A DNA stretch of 64,000 bases from Thermocatellispora tengchongensis (GCF_014202315.1 NZ_JACHGN010000001.1:209757-273756); one strand, 5' to 3'. Shown: positions 7,476 through 16,558, numbered from the stretch's first letter. The notes: generated by a model not told the origin, from the sequence alone. Program-made: numbers and translations.

Positions 7476-8979
7476 GTTCGCCGAGCAGTGTCGTGAGCTG
7501 TACGGGCTGGAGGCTCCGCCGCTGTGGGGGCCGCCGCGGCGTCTTGAGTACCCGTCGCTGGGGCCGAAGCTGTGGCGGGTGATGGACCGGCTCGGCTATC
7601 CGCCGATGCCGTGGCAGAAGTACGTCTCCGACGTGGCCTTGGAGATCGACCCGAGGACCGGGTTCTTCGCCTACCGCGAGGTGGGGCTGTCGGTGCCGCG
7701 ACAGGAGGGCAAGACGCAGCTCCTGCTCGGCGTGCAGGTGCATCGGGCGATGGCGTGGCCGCGGCAGAACATCGTCTACGCGGCCCAGACGCGCGGCATG
7801 GCGCGGCAACGCTGGGAGGACGAGTTCCTGGTCACGCTGGACGAGTCCAGCCTGGCCGGGAAGTACCGGGTGCGGAAGACGAACGGCCACGAGGCGATCA
7901 TCTGGAGCCGCACCCGCTCGCGGATGGGGATCACGGCGAACACGGAGAAGGCCGGGCACGGCCCGCCGCTGGACCTCGGCCTCATCGATGAGGCGTTCGC
8001 GCACGAAGACGATCGCTTGGAACAGGCGTTCTCCCCGGCGATGCTCACCCGCGCCATGGCGCAACTGTGGTGGGCCAGTGCGGGCGGCACGGAGCGGTCG
8101 CTGTGGCTGAACAAGAAGCGCGCCGCCGGCCGCGAGCTGGTCGAACGGCTGTGGGAGACCGGCGAGCACCCGCGCGTGGCGTACTTTGAGTGGTTCGCGC
8201 CCGATGATCTGCCGCGGGACGATCCGGCGACGTGGGCGAGGTGTCTGCCCGCGTTGGGGTTCACGGTGACGCCGGAGACGGTGCGGGCGGAGCTGGAGAA
8301 GCTCGACGCCGCCGAGTTCGACCGGGCGTACCTGAACCGGACCCGGAAGGCGACACCTCCGCAGGACCCGAACGTGCCGGTGAAGGCGTGGCCCGGCCTG
8401 GTGGACCCCGGCTCGCGGCCCGGCGATGAGGTGGCGTTCGCGGTCGATGTGTCTCACGATCGGGAGCACGCCTCGATTGGCCTGGCCTCCCGGCGGGACG
8501 ACGGGCGGGTGCACCTGGAGCTGGTGGACCGCCGGGCCGGTACGGACTGGGTGGTGCCCGCGGTCGTGCGGCTGCGCGAGTTGTGGGACCCGTTGGTGGT
8601 CGCCATCGCCTCGACGGGCTCCCCGGCCGGGTCGCTCATCGACGACCTGGTGGCCGCCGGCGTGGACGCGCCGGAGGACAAGGACAACCCGGAGCGCGGC
8701 CACCTGGTGGTGATGCGGACGGGGGACATCGTGGAGGCGTGCGGGCAGATGGCCGACGCGATCAAGCAGGGCATCGCGGCGCACCGTGACCAGCCGCTGT
8801 TGACGGCGGCGGTGACCGGGGCGCGGACGCGGCCGTTCGGGGATGCGTGGGCGCTGGACCGGCGCCGGTCGCTGACCGATGTGTCGCCGTTCTTCGCGGT
8901 GACGCTCGCGCGGTGGGCGCTGCTGGTGCGGGGGCCGTTGGTGACCGACGACTACGACGTGGCGGACTCGTTCGGCTGA
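7441..8979 (+). CDS. Terminase large subunit
   Basis: 512 residues, the normal size. N-terminal ATPase: Walker A SVPRQEGKTQLLL (about residue 83), Walker B DLGLIDEAFAHE (about 181), and a coupling motif region ASAGGTERS. C-terminal RNase H-like nuclease: AFAVDVSHDREHASIGLA and the later acidic residues near DDLVAAG and DAWALDRRR. The enzyme cuts concatemers and drives DNA into the prohead through the portal encoded next. Confidence 0.93.
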   Translation: MTTSETWQSPPEFAEQCRELYGLEAPPLWGPPRRLEYPSLGPKLWRVMDRLGYPPMPWQKYVSDVALEIDPRTGFFAYREVGLSVPRQEGKTQLLLGVQVHRAMAWPRQNIVYAAQTRGMARQRWEDEFLVTLDESSLAGKYRVRKTNGHEAIIWSRTRSRMGITANTEKAGHGPPLDLGLIDEAFAHEDDRLEQAFSPAMLTRAMAQLWWASAGGTERSLWLNKKRAAGRELVERLWETGEHPRVAYFEWFAPDDLPRDDPATWARCLPALGFTVTPETVRAELEKLDAAEFDRAYLNRTRKATPPQDPNVPVKAWPGLVDPGSRPGDEVAFAVDVSHDREHASIGLASRRDDGRVHLELVDRRAGTDWVVPAVVRLRELWDPLVVAIASTGSPAGSLIDDLVAAGVDAPEDKDNPERGHLVVMRTGDIVEACGQMADAIKQGIAAHRDQPLLTAAVTGARTRPFGDAWALDRRRSLTDVSPFFAVTLARWALLVRGPLVTDDYDVADSFG

Positions 8980-8994
8980 TGAGAGGAGGGGTTC

Positions 8995-10206
8995 GTGGGC
9001 TTCTGGTCGAGGCTGCGGGGCGCGCTGGCGCGTGAGGCGCAGATCACCAGCGCGGAGGACCTGCTGGCGCTGAGCCGTGGCCTGCGCACCGGGGCCGGCG
9101 GGGTGACCGTCACCAACGACACCGCGCTGAGGCATTCGGCGGTGTGGGCGTGCCTGAGGTTGCGGGCGGACCTGGTGTCCACGATGCCTGTGGACGTGTA
9201 CCGGCGGGTGGCCGGCGTGCAGGTCGAGGTGCCCGCGCCGCCGGTGCTGGTCTCCCCGGGCGGGCAGCGCGTGGGCATCAAGGAGTGGCTGTACTCCACT
9301 CAGGTGGACCTGGACCGGGCGGGCAACTGCTTCGGGTTGGTCACGGAGCGGTCGGGCGTGCCCGGCCCGGACGGGCACAACCTGCCGTCGCGGATCGACC
9401 TGGTGGCGCTGTCGGATGTAACCGTGCGAGCGACCGGCGCGCAGATCACCAAGTACGTGATCGCCGGAGTCGAGTACGACCCGCACGAGGTGTGGCATGA
9501 GAAGCAGTTCACGGTGGCCGGGCTGCCCTTGGGGCTGTCGCCGGTGGCGTACGCCGCGTGGACGATCGAGGAGAACCTGAACGCGTCACGGTTCGCCAAG
9601 GACTGGTTCGCGGGGGGTGCGGTGCCGCTGGCCGAGCTGAAGAACACCGCCAAGAAGATCAACCCTGACGAAGCCAGGATCGCCAAGGATGCGTTCAAGG
9701 CGTCCGTGGCGAACGGCGACCTGTTCGTGCACGGCCACGACTGGGAGTACAAGCCCATCCAGGCGGTCGCCCAGCAGAGCGCGTTCATCGAGGCTCGCCA
9801 GTTCGGCCTGACCGACATCGCCCGGTTCTTCGGCTGCCCGTCCGACCTGATCGACGCCGCTGTCTCGACCGGCCACATCACGTACGCGTCGATCACACAA
9901 AGAAACTTGCAGTTCTTGATCATGAACCTCGGGCCGGCCGTGTCCAGGCGTGAGGACGCGCTGACGCGGGGCCTGGTGCCCGGCCCGCGGTACGTGAAGC
10001 TGAACCGTAGCGCGCTGCTGGCCATGGACCCGGAGGCGCGGGCCCGCACGCTGCAGACCCGGATCAACTCGCGCACGCTGACCCCGAACGAGGCTCGCGC
10101 GCTGGAGGACCTGCCGCCGCTCACGCCCGAGCAGATCGCCGAGTTCGAGGCCCTGTTCGGCGTGCCCCGTACCACTCCGACCACCGCGACATCGGGAGCG
10201 GCATGA
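8995..10206 (+). CDS. Phage portal protein, HK97/SPP1-like
   Basis: 403 residues with the HK97-type portal blocks AVWACLRLRADLVSTMPVDV, NCFGLVTERSG, GLSPVAYAAWTIEEN and QFGLTDIARFFGCPSDLI. GTG at 8995 follows GAGAGGAGGGG. It forms the dodecameric ring at the capsid vertex. The stop overlaps the next start. Confidence 0.92.
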   Translation: MGFWSRLRGALAREAQITSAEDLLALSRGLRTGAGGVTVTNDTALRHSAVWACLRLRADLVSTMPVDVYRRVAGVQVEVPAPPVLVSPGGQRVGIKEWLYSTQVDLDRAGNCFGLVTERSGVPGPDGHNLPSRIDLVALSDVTVRATGAQITKYVIAGVEYDPHEVWHEKQFTVAGLPLGLSPVAYAAWTIEENLNASRFAKDWFAGGAVPLAELKNTAKKINPDEARIAKDAFKASVANGDLFVHGHDWEYKPIQAVAQQSAFIEARQFGLTDIARFFGCPSDLIDAAVSTGHITYASITQRNLQFLIMNLGPAVSRREDALTRGLVPGPRYVKLNRSALLAMDPEARARTLQTRINSRTLTPNEARALEDLPPLTPEQIAEFEALFGVPRTTPTTATSGAA

Positions 10207-10409
10207 GCAGCGGCGAAACGGTATGGCTGGGCGACCTGTCGGGCTACGAGGTCATCACCGACGACGCGGGCGCCATGTGGCTCACGCACCGGTGCGGGGC
10301 CACGTGGCCGACCGGCAGGCTCGGCAGGCCCGCCTTCCTGGGCAACCTCATCGACGATCACGTCAGGCCGCACATGGACGAAGGCTGTCAGCAAGGAGCG
10401 ACACCATGA
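10203..10409 (+). CDS. Small phage protein (68 aa)
   Basis: Overlaps both the portal and the protease by four bases, so it is coupled to head genes. The sequence has a central HRCGATWPTGRLGRPAF block and a C-terminal DDHVRPHMDEGC. No known fold recognised. May be an accessory to prohead assembly. Confidence 0.5.
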   Translation: MSSGETVWLGDLSGYEVITDDAGAMWLTHRCGATWPTGRLGRPAFLGNLIDDHVRPHMDEGCQQGATP

Positions 10410-11077
10410 CCGCGACCACCCGCGCCGAGGCGGCGACGGCCCGCGCCCAGCACGTGCGCCAGCGCGCCGACCGCCCCTCCCAGCGCCGATGCGCCGAGCA
10501 CCCCACCGCCCGCGCCGCCGCCCGGGTGCCCGCGCGGATCGAGTTGCGCGAGGCCGCCGGCGGGTCGGGGCTGCTGGAGTTCGCCGGGTACGCCACGGTG
10601 TACGAGCGCGAGTATGAGATGTGGGACATGTGGGGCCCGTACACCGAGATCGTCTCGGCCGGCGCCGGTGCCGAGTCGCTGGCGCGGGCCGACCTGGACG
10701 TGCCGCTGGTGCTCGGGCATGACCAGCTCCGGCGTCTGGCTCGTACCACGACCGGCACGCTGGTGCTGGCCGAGGACGAGACCGGGCTGTCGGTTCACGC
10801 CCCGGCGCTGGACCCGGGCGACTACGACGTGGCGTACATCGCGCCCAAGCTGCGGGCCGGGCTCATCGATGAGATGAGCTTTGCGTTCCGGATCGAGTCG
10901 GGCCAATGGTCGCCGGACTACACCGAGTACCGGATCACCCGGTACGACATCCACCGCGGCGATGTGGCCATCGTCGGCTACGGCGCGAACCCGGCGACCG
11001 AGGCCGCGCTACGGCAGCAGAAGCCCGCGCCGTCGAGTAGGGCCCGCGCGCTGCTGGAGATCGCGCTCGCCCGCTGA
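10406..11077 (+). CDS. HK97-type prohead protease (peptidase S78)
   Basis: 223 residues. The catalytic His is in VPLVLGHDQLRR (His about 105) and the nucleophile Ser in LIDEMSFAFRI (Ser about 158), the standard S78 pair. ATG is placed by overlap with the previous stop. It cleaves the capsid delta domain during head maturation, and the capsid gene follows after a short gap. Confidence 0.9.
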   Translation: MTATTRAEAATARAQHVRQRADRPSQRRCAEHPTARAAARVPARIELREAAGGSGLLEFAGYATVYEREYEMWDMWGPYTEIVSAGAGAESLARADLDVPLVLGHDQLRRLARTTTGTLVLAEDETGLSVHAPALDPGDYDVAYIAPKLRAGLIDEMSFAFRIESGQWSPDYTEYRITRYDIHRGDVAIVGYGANPATEAALRQQKPAPSSRARALLEIALAR

Positions 11078-11216
11078 CCCCTTGGACTTCCCGCCCTCGG
11101 GCGGGTGCTTTGCCCTGCGCTCTGCGCGCACGAGCCCACCCGGCGCACTGCCTCGGGTGGCCGTCTGACCTGGACCGGGGCGTCTGGAAACCATCACGAG
11201 CAAGGAGTGACGAGCC

Positions 11217-12608
11217 ATGACGCTCGCAGATCTGATCAAGCAGGCGCGCGAGAACCTCGCCGCCGCCATCGCCAAGCGGCAGCAGGAGCAGGAGGCGCTG
11301 CTGGCGCTGCGCTCCGACCCGGACCTCACCGAGGAGGCCGTCGCCGAGCGCGTCGCCGCGCGGGACGAGGCCGACGCCGAGGTGACCCGCCGCCAGGCGG
11401 CCCTGGAGGAGCTGGAGGCCGAGCAGCAGCGCGAGGAGGAGATCGCCGCGCTGGCCGCCCGCACCGCCCCGACCGGCACCCGACCGCCCGCCTACGACCG
11501 TGTGGGCCGCGTCGGTGTCGAGGAGCGCACGTACCGGCCTGACCTGGACCGCAAGGGTGCCGGGTTCGAGCGGGACGTGGCCGCGGCGTTCCTGGGCGAC
11601 TACGAGGCGCGTGAGCGGCTGATGCGGCACATGGCAGAGGAGCGGGTGGAGCGCGCGGCCTACCTGGAGCGCGCAGTCGGCACCGGCGCGTTCTCCGGTC
11701 TGGTGGTGCCGCAGTACCTCACCGACCTGTACGCGCCCGCCGCGGCGGCCCGCCGCCCGTTCGCCGACGCGATCCGGCGGCACGACCTGCCGCCGGAGGG
11801 CATGACGGTGAACCTGTCGAGGATCACCACCTCCACCAGTGTGGGCATCCAGGCGACGCAGAACACCGCGGTGTCGGAGCAGAACATGGATGACACGCTG
11901 CTCACCATCGACGTGCAGACCAACGCCGGCCAGCAGACCATCTCGCGTCAGGCGATCGAGCGTGGCAGCGGCGTCGAGCCGGTGGTCCTGGATGACCTGT
12001 TCCGCCGGTACGCGACCACGCTGGACTCCACGCTGATCAACCAGGCCACGACCGGCCTGACCAACGTGGCCACGGCGGTGACCTACACCGACGCCTCGCC
12101 GACCGCGGCCGAGGCGTACCCGAAGATCATCGAGGCTCTGGCCGGTGTGGAGTCCGCGCTGCTGGACATGGCTTCCGGCGACAACATCGCGGTCATGCAC
12201 TCCCGCCGCTGGTACTGGCTCCAGAACGCCATGGGCTCCACGTGGCCGCTCATCACCCAGCCCGGCGTCGTCCCGCAGACCCTCGGCGCGAACTATGCCG
12301 AGGCGTACGGCCGTGGCGTGCGCGGTGTGCTGCCGAACGGCACTCCGGTGATCGTGGACAACAACATCGCCACGAACCTGGGCGCCGGCACCAACGAGGA
12401 TGAGATCTACCTCGTGGACCGCATGGAGTGCCACCTGTGGGAGGACTCCTCGGCGCCGCTGTTCATCCGGGCCGAGCAGCCGGCCGCGGCCAGCCTGGGC
12501 GTCCTGCTGGTCGTGTACGGCTACTTCGCCTACACCCACGCCCGGTACGCCCAGGCCCGGAAGGTTAGTGGGACCGGCCTGGTCACGCCGACGTTCACCG
12601 GCGTCTGA
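11217..12608 (+). CDS. Major capsid protein, HK97 fold
   Basis: 463 residues. Residues 1-90 are a charged coiled coil (delta domain) that acts as internal scaffold and is removed by the upstream protease. The rest has HK97 landmarks, including GAFSGLVVPQYLTDLYAP, the MTVNLSRITTS region and an ATMG-like hinge. The AAGGAGTGACGAGCC leader gives a good ribosome site. A 12-base palindromic stem at 11090-11105 lies in the 139-base gap before it. Confidence 0.93.
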   Translation: MTLADLIKQARENLAAAIAKRQQEQEALLALRSDPDLTEEAVAERVAARDEADAEVTRRQAALEELEAEQQREEEIAALAARTAPTGTRPPAYDRVGRVGVEERTYRPDLDRKGAGFERDVAAAFLGDYEARERLMRHMAEERVERAAYLERAVGTGAFSGLVVPQYLTDLYAPAAAARRPFADAIRRHDLPPEGMTVNLSRITTSTSVGIQATQNTAVSEQNMDDTLLTIDVQTNAGQQTISRQAIERGSGVEPVVLDDLFRRYATTLDSTLINQATTGLTNVATAVTYTDASPTAAEAYPKIIEALAGVESALLDMASGDNIAVMHSRRWYWLQNAMGSTWPLITQPGVVPQTLGANYAEAYGRGVRGVLPNGTPVIVDNNIATNLGAGTNEDEIYLVDRMECHLWEDSSAPLFIRAEQPAAASLGVLLVVYGYFAYTHARYAQARKVSGTGLVTPTFTGV

Positions 12609-12669
12609 TCCCTTGACGTGCCGGGGTCCGGGCTGCGGTCGGGCCCCGGCTCCTCCGAAGGAACGAGCA

Positions 12670-12888
12670 ATGACCGATGATCCGATGGTCGCCGCGCTGC
12701 TGCGGGAGCGGGAGGGCTACGTGCAGGGGGGCCTGGACGACCGCGTGGCCGCCGTGGACGAGCAACTGGCGCTGCGCGGCCACACTCCGCCCAGCGACGC
12801 ACCGCCCACGACCGCGAGTGGCGAGAAGGCACAGGACCGATCGACGCCGCCGCGCCGCCGCCGGGCGCCGCGCAAGGACACGACCTGA
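12670..12888 (+). CDS. Small post-capsid protein (72 aa)
   Basis: Starts MTDDPMVAALLREREGYVQG, a form often seen directly after capsid genes in actinophages. The N-terminal half is helical; the C-terminal half is disordered and basic (PPRRRRAPRK). Possibly a head-decoration or assembly helper. Function unknown. Confidence 0.55.
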   Translation: MTDDPMVAALLREREGYVQGGLDDRVAAVDEQLALRGHTPPSDAPPTTASGEKAQDRSTPPRRRRAPRKDTT

Positions 12889-12889
12889 C

Positions 12890-13480
12890 GTGGCCAACGA
12901 GTACGCGGACCTGGCCACGCTCAAGCTGGCGCTCAAGATCACCGACGCGGAGCGGGACGACCTGCTGACCGCGGCCCTGGCCGCCGCGTCGAGGGCGATC
13001 GACAAGAAGACCGGCCGCCGGTTCTGGCTCGACCCGTCCGCTACTGCCCGCACGTACCACCCTCAGGGGCGGGTGCTACGGGACGAGCGGGGTGACCTGC
13101 TGCTGATCGACGACGTCGGCTCGGCTACGGGCCTGGTCGTGGAGACCGGCCGTGGGAGCACGTGGAGCGCGGTGACGGGGTACGAGACGAGCCCGGACAA
13201 CGCCCTGACCGAGGAGCGGCCCATCACGGGCCTGCTGCTCGCTACGGGCACGTGGGGCACCGGCACGACCCGGGTCCGCGTCTCCGCCCGTTGGGGGTGG
13301 CCGGCCGTACCGGATGAGATCGCCCAGGCCACGCTGCTGCAGGCGGCTCGGCTCTACCGGCGCAAGGATTCCCCCGAGGGGGTCGCCGGGTCTGGGGAGT
13401 GGGGGCTGGTGCGGGTGCCGCACCTGGACCCGGATGTGCGGGCGCTGATCGAGCCGTACATGCTGCCGGGGTTCGCATGA
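12890..13480 (+). CDS. Head-tail connector protein
   Basis: GTG 12890 just after the preceding stop. The N-terminal helices ANEYADLATLKLALKITDAE and LLTAALAAASRAIDKKTGRRF match the gp6/gp15-like head-completion family, with a beta domain in the middle and a helical C-terminus ending PYMLPGFA. 196 residues. It would sit under the portal ring. Confidence 0.8.
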   Translation: MANEYADLATLKLALKITDAERDDLLTAALAAASRAIDKKTGRRFWLDPSATARTYHPQGRVLRDERGDLLLIDDVGSATGLVVETGRGSTWSAVTGYETSPDNALTEERPITGLLLATGTWGTGTTRVRVSARWGWPAVPDEIAQATLLQAARLYRRKDSPEGVAGSGEWGLVRVPHLDPDVRALIEPYMLPGFA

Positions 13481-13905
13481 ACATCAGTGCCGTCCGTGCG
13501 GCGATAGCCGACGCCGTACGCGACGCGATCCCCTCGCTGAACTGCTTCGGCTACGTCCCCGACGCGCCCGCCGAGCCGTGCTTCTACGCGGGTGAGGTCG
13601 AGATCGAGTACGACGCCGCGATGGGACGCGGCCTGGACGAGCTGCAGATCACGTGCCGGTTGCTCGTCTCCCGGGGCGATGACCGCTCCGGGCAGGAGGC
13701 GCTGGACCGCTACCTGTCCGGGTCCGGGCCCGACAGCGTGAAGGCGGCGCTGGAGGCCGCGCGTGGTGCGCCCGGGGAGATGGCGCTGGGCGGGCTGGCG
13801 CATGACCTGCACCTGATGGCCGTGCAGGGCTACAGCCTCTACCAGGTCGGTGAGGTGCAGTACTTCGGCGCTGAGCTGCTGGTCCGCGTGGTCGGGCCCG
13901 GCTGA
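13477..13905 (+). CDS. Probable tail terminator or neck protein (142 aa)
   Basis: ATGA overlap with the connector gene. The layout MNISAVRAAIADAVRDAIPS followed by short beta strands fits small neck or tail-terminator proteins, and so does its place between connector and tail-tube genes. Assignment rests on size, order and secondary-structure feel. Confidence 0.55.
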   Translation: MNISAVRAAIADAVRDAIPSLNCFGYVPDAPAEPCFYAGEVEIEYDAAMGRGLDELQITCRLLVSRGDDRSGQEALDRYLSGSGPDSVKAALEAARGAPGEMALGGLAHDLHLMAVQGYSLYQVGEVQYFGAELLVRVVGPG

Positions 13906-13917
13906 GAAGGGAGGATC

Positions 13918-14103
13918 GTGGACACCTACCGAGTGACCGGGCCGCGGCATGTGGCCGGGGCCGCGCCGGGCGACGTCGTCGAGCTGGACCCGCGGCGGGT
14001 CAACGTCGCCGCGCTGCTCGCCGCCGGCCACATCGCGCCGGTTCCGGCGAAGGGCAAGCGGCGCGAGCATGCCGATCAGTCTGGGCAGGGGGTGGCGGAG
14101 TGA
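13918..14103 (+). CDS. Small tail-region protein (61 aa)
   Basis: GTG start after GAAGGGAGG. It contains YRVTGPRHVAGAAPGDVVELDP and VNVAALLAAGHIAPV, a short beta-plus-helix pattern found in many phage neck regions, with a basic tail. Overlaps the following GTG by four bases. Role unknown. Confidence 0.5.
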   Translation: MDTYRVTGPRHVAGAAPGDVVELDPRRVNVAALLAAGHIAPVPAKGKRREHADQSGQGVAE

Positions 14104-14831
14104 GCGCCATCGCGCTGACCAACGCCTACTGCTACGTGCACGCGCACAACTTCACCTGCGACACCAACCAGCTCGCGCTGAACGCCGAGGCCGCCACCCT
14201 CGACAGGACCACGTTCTGCCACCAGGGGTGGACCACGCTTGCTGGCGGCGGTCTCAAGTCCGGCACCTTCTCCATGGGCGGCTTCTGGCAGTCCGCCGCC
14301 TCCGACGCGGTGGACCCGCAGGCGTACGCCGACCTCGGCGTGGCCGACCGCGTGTTCACCTTCGGCCCGCAGCAGGCCGAGGGCGGGGTGGCGTACCTGT
14401 GGCAGGGCGGCCACTTCACCTACAACCTGCTCGGCACGATCGGGGAGCTGGCGCCGTTCACGCTGGAGGCGCGCTCGACCGGCGGCGCGGGCGTGGTGCG
14501 CGGCCAGCTCGCCGCCGCGGCGCAGAGCGTGGACGCGACAGGCGTGCTCGGCTCGGTGGTCAACCTCGGCGCGGTCGCCGCCGGCCAGCACCTGTACGCC
14601 ACCGTGCACGTCCTGGGCACGCCCGGCACGTCGATCAGCCTGGACATCGAGTCCGACGACTCCGCCGGGTTCGCCTCCCCGACCGTGCGGGCATCGATCG
14701 GGCCGCTGGCCGCCGCCGGCGGCATGTGGGTGACGCCCGTCCCCGGGCCGATCACCGATACCCATTGGCGGCTCGACGTGAGTTCGATCACCGGCGAGTT
14801 CACCGTGGCCGCCGCCCTCGCCGTCCAGTAG
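14100..14831 (+). CDS. Tail tube-like protein 1 (243 aa)
   Basis: The N-terminal ALTNAYCYVHAHNFTCD, the LDRTTFCHQGWTTL block and GGGLKSGTF parallel the shorter downstream tail protein (ALTNEYVEI, LDPTAMGDGWTRV, GGLKSG). A C-terminal extension of about 100 residues (TVHVLGTPGTSISLDIES) looks like an added beta-sandwich domain. Either this is the major tail protein with a decoration domain, or the two share the tube. Confidence 0.65.
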   Translation: MSAIALTNAYCYVHAHNFTCDTNQLALNAEAATLDRTTFCHQGWTTLAGGGLKSGTFSMGGFWQSAASDAVDPQAYADLGVADRVFTFGPQQAEGGVAYLWQGGHFTYNLLGTIGELAPFTLEARSTGGAGVVRGQLAAAAQSVDATGVLGSVVNLGAVAAGQHLYATVHVLGTPGTSISLDIESDDSAGFASPTVRASIGPLAAAGGMWVTPVPGPITDTHWRLDVSSITGEFTVAAALAVQ

Positions 14832-14845
14832 CCCACCCCCACCGC

Positions 14846-14866
14846 GGGCCCGCCGGGTGCGGGCCC
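14846..14866 (+). terminator. Strong hairpin between the two tail-tube genes
   Basis: Eight-base perfect stem GGGCCCGC/GCGGGCCC with a five-base loop, then TTCGTC. It could partly stop transcription and tune the ratio of the two tail proteins. It lacks a T-tract. Confidence 0.4.
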
Positions 14867-14888
14867 TTCGTCATGTCTGGAGGACCCC

Positions 14889-15293
14889 ATGGCCGTGCTG
14901 GCCCTGACGAACGAGTACGTAGAGATCAACGGCGTGAACCTGTCCGATCGGGTGCGGGCGGGGACGCTGACCGTCGAGGCGGCGCAGCTCGACCCGACCG
15001 CGATGGGCGACGGCTGGACCCGCGTGACCGGCGGTCTCAAGAGCGGCCAGTTGGCGATCGAGTTCATCGACGACTTCGCCGCCGGCGAGGTGGACGCCAC
15101 CCTGTGGCCACTGTTCGGCACGGTCGTGCCCTTCGAGGTGCGACCGACCGCGGACGCGGTTGGCGTCGGCAACCCGTCTTACACGGGCGAGGTGTTCATC
15201 GCGCAGCACGTGGTGGGCGGGTCGATCGGCGAACTGGCCGCGAAGTCCGTCACCTACCCCACGTCCGGCCCGGTGGCGCGGGCGACGGCCTGA
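14889..15293 (+). CDS. Tail tube-like protein 2 (134 aa)
   Basis: Compact paralog of the gene before it, sharing the N-terminal ALTN, the central LD-T...GWT block and GGLKSG. It lacks the C-terminal extension. Good ribosome site GGAGGACCCC. The stop overlaps the next ATG. Likely a tail tube subunit. Confidence 0.65.
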   Translation: MAVLALTNEYVEINGVNLSDRVRAGTLTVEAAQLDPTAMGDGWTRVTGGLKSGQLAIEFIDDFAAGEVDATLWPLFGTVVPFEVRPTADAVGVGNPSYTGEVFIAQHVVGGSIGELAAKSVTYPTSGPVARATA

Positions 15294-15733
15294 TGGTCGA
15301 GGTCCGCCTCGACGGCAACAAGGAGCTGCGCCGCCTGGTGCGCGACTTCGGGAAGATCCCGCCCGACCTGCGCAAGGAGCTGCGGCCGGCGCTGGTACGC
15401 GCGGCCAAGCCCATCCTGGCCGCCGCGCGGGCGAACGCCTCGTGGTCGAGCCGCATCCCGAGAGCGACGCGGATCAAGGTCGGTTTCACCGCACGCAAGG
15501 GCGGCGTGTCGATCGTCGTGAACTCCAAGCGGGCGCCGCACGCGCGCCCGTACGAAAACCTCGGCGACCCCGGGACCTTCCGGCACCCGGTGTACGGCAA
15601 CCGCGAGGTGTGGGTGACGCAGGTGGCGCGCCCGTTCCTGATCGACGCGGTGCAGGAGAAGGGCGGGATCGTGACCCGCACCCTCGGGCTGCTGGTGATT
15701 CAGATCGGCCGCAAGCACGGCTGGAAAGGGTGA
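15293..15733 (+). CDS. HK97 gp10-like protein
   Basis: 146 residues. The start LDGNKELRRLVRDFGKIPPDL, the middle RPALVRAAKPILAAARANA and the IVVNSKRAPHARPYENL block are typical of the HK97 gp10 / tail-completion family. It normally contributes to head-tail joining or tail termination. Coupled by ATGA overlap to the tail-tube gene. Confidence 0.8.
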   Translation: MVEVRLDGNKELRRLVRDFGKIPPDLRKELRPALVRAAKPILAAARANASWSSRIPRATRIKVGFTARKGGVSIVVNSKRAPHARPYENLGDPGTFRHPVYGNREVWVTQVARPFLIDAVQEKGGIVTRTLGLLVIQIGRKHGWKG

Positions 15734-15743
15734 GAGGGGAACC

Positions 15744-16247
15744 GTGGTGGGTGGATCGCTCAGGGATCGGCTGCGGGCCCGGCAGCGGCCGAGCGTGCCG
15801 TGCCGCCTCCAGGTGGACGACACCGCCGCCGCTCAGCGGGCGGCGGAGGAGGCGGTGGTGGCGCTCCGGCTGGCACAGGCGCGCGGCGCGGCCCCGGAAG
15901 AGGTGACCGCCGCCCGCGAGGCCGTGACCGCGGCTCAGGCGGCGCTGGAGGCGTGCTACGCCACCGTGACCGTCACCGCGCTCCCACCGGGGGACCTGGA
16001 GGCGCTGGTGGCCGCGCACCCGCCGCGCGAGGGCAGCGACGACCGCGAGTGGAACACCGACACGTTCCCTCGGGCGCTGCTGCTGGAGTGCCTGCCCGGC
16101 GACATGACCGGCGAGGAGTGGGCGGAGTTCCTGGCCACCTCCTGCTCCGATGGTGAGGTGGCGGCGCTGGAGCAGGCCGCGCTGGCGGTTAACGTGCGGG
16201 CACCGGACGGCACGCTCCCAAAAGGCTGGATCGAGACCATCAGCTAG
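15744..16247 (+). CDS. Tail assembly chaperone (0-frame product, gpG-like)
   Basis: 167 residues, GTG start after GAGAGGGGAACC. Helical and acidic, in the fixed place just before the tape measure. The heptamer CCCAAAA at 16217-16223 is exactly in phase as C CCA AAA, near the 3' end. A -1 slip there enters the frame of the next ORF, which has no stop from 16223 to 16556. The 0-frame product is the G-like chaperone; the shifted product is the GT-like fusion. Confidence 0.8.
   Translation: MVGGSLRDRLRARQRPSVPCRLQVDDTAAAQRAAEEAVVALRLAQARGAAPEEVTAAREAVTAAQAALEACYATVTVTALPPGDLEALVAAHPPREGSDDREWNTDTFPRALLLECLPGDMTGEEWAEFLATSCSDGEVAALEQAALAVNVRAPDGTLPKGWIETIS
16217..16223 (+). promoter_or_regulatory. 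Programmed -1 ribosomal frameshift site
   Basis: CCCAAAA fits X XXY YYZ in the zero frame (codons CTC, CCA, AAA). The -1 frame reads RLDRDHQLALEVEVAARY straight into the downstream ORF. Fusion would be 160 residues of the first ORF plus 111 of the second, 271 in all. Confidence 0.8.
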
Positions 16248-16261
16248 CGCTGGAGGTCGAG

Positions 16262-16558
16262 GTGGCGGCCCGCTACCGCATCCCGCACTCGGTGTTCCTG
16301 TCGTGGGATGCCGACGACCGGGACAAGGCGATCTGGCAGCACGTCCGCGAGCGGCAGACATGTGGCGGGTGCGGGACGCGCCGCGCCGAGTGGGACCCGG
16401 CGCAGGGCGGCCGGGCGGATGCCTACACCCCGAAGGCCGAGCAGTGCCCGGGGTGCGCGCGGATCGAGGTGCTGTCCAAGGGCCTGCCCGAAGGGGCCGG
16501 TCACCGGATCGTGCTGGTGCCGAACGTCGAGGAGGAGGTGAGCCGTGCCCAAGCGTGA
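16262..16558 (+). CDS. Tail assembly chaperone, frameshift domain (gpT-like)
   Basis: The GTG at 16262 has its own GGAGG five bases upstream, so separate translation is possible, but the frame is open back to the slippery site and fusion to the upstream ORF is expected. The 98-residue stretch has a zinc site (CGGCGTRRAEWDP ... CPGCAR). Overlaps the tape-measure start by 14 bases. Confidence 0.7.
   Translation: MAARYRIPHSVFLSWDADDRDKAIWQHVRERQTCGGCGTRRAEWDPAQGGRADAYTPKAEQCPGCARIEVLSKGLPEGAGHRIVLVPNVEEEVSRAQA

Noticed and set aside
7318-9498. 726-codon minus-strand open frame
   Set aside because: Antisense to the terminase and portal genes, whose motifs are clear. Composition is Arg/His/Pro-rich, as expected for the shadow of high-GC codons.
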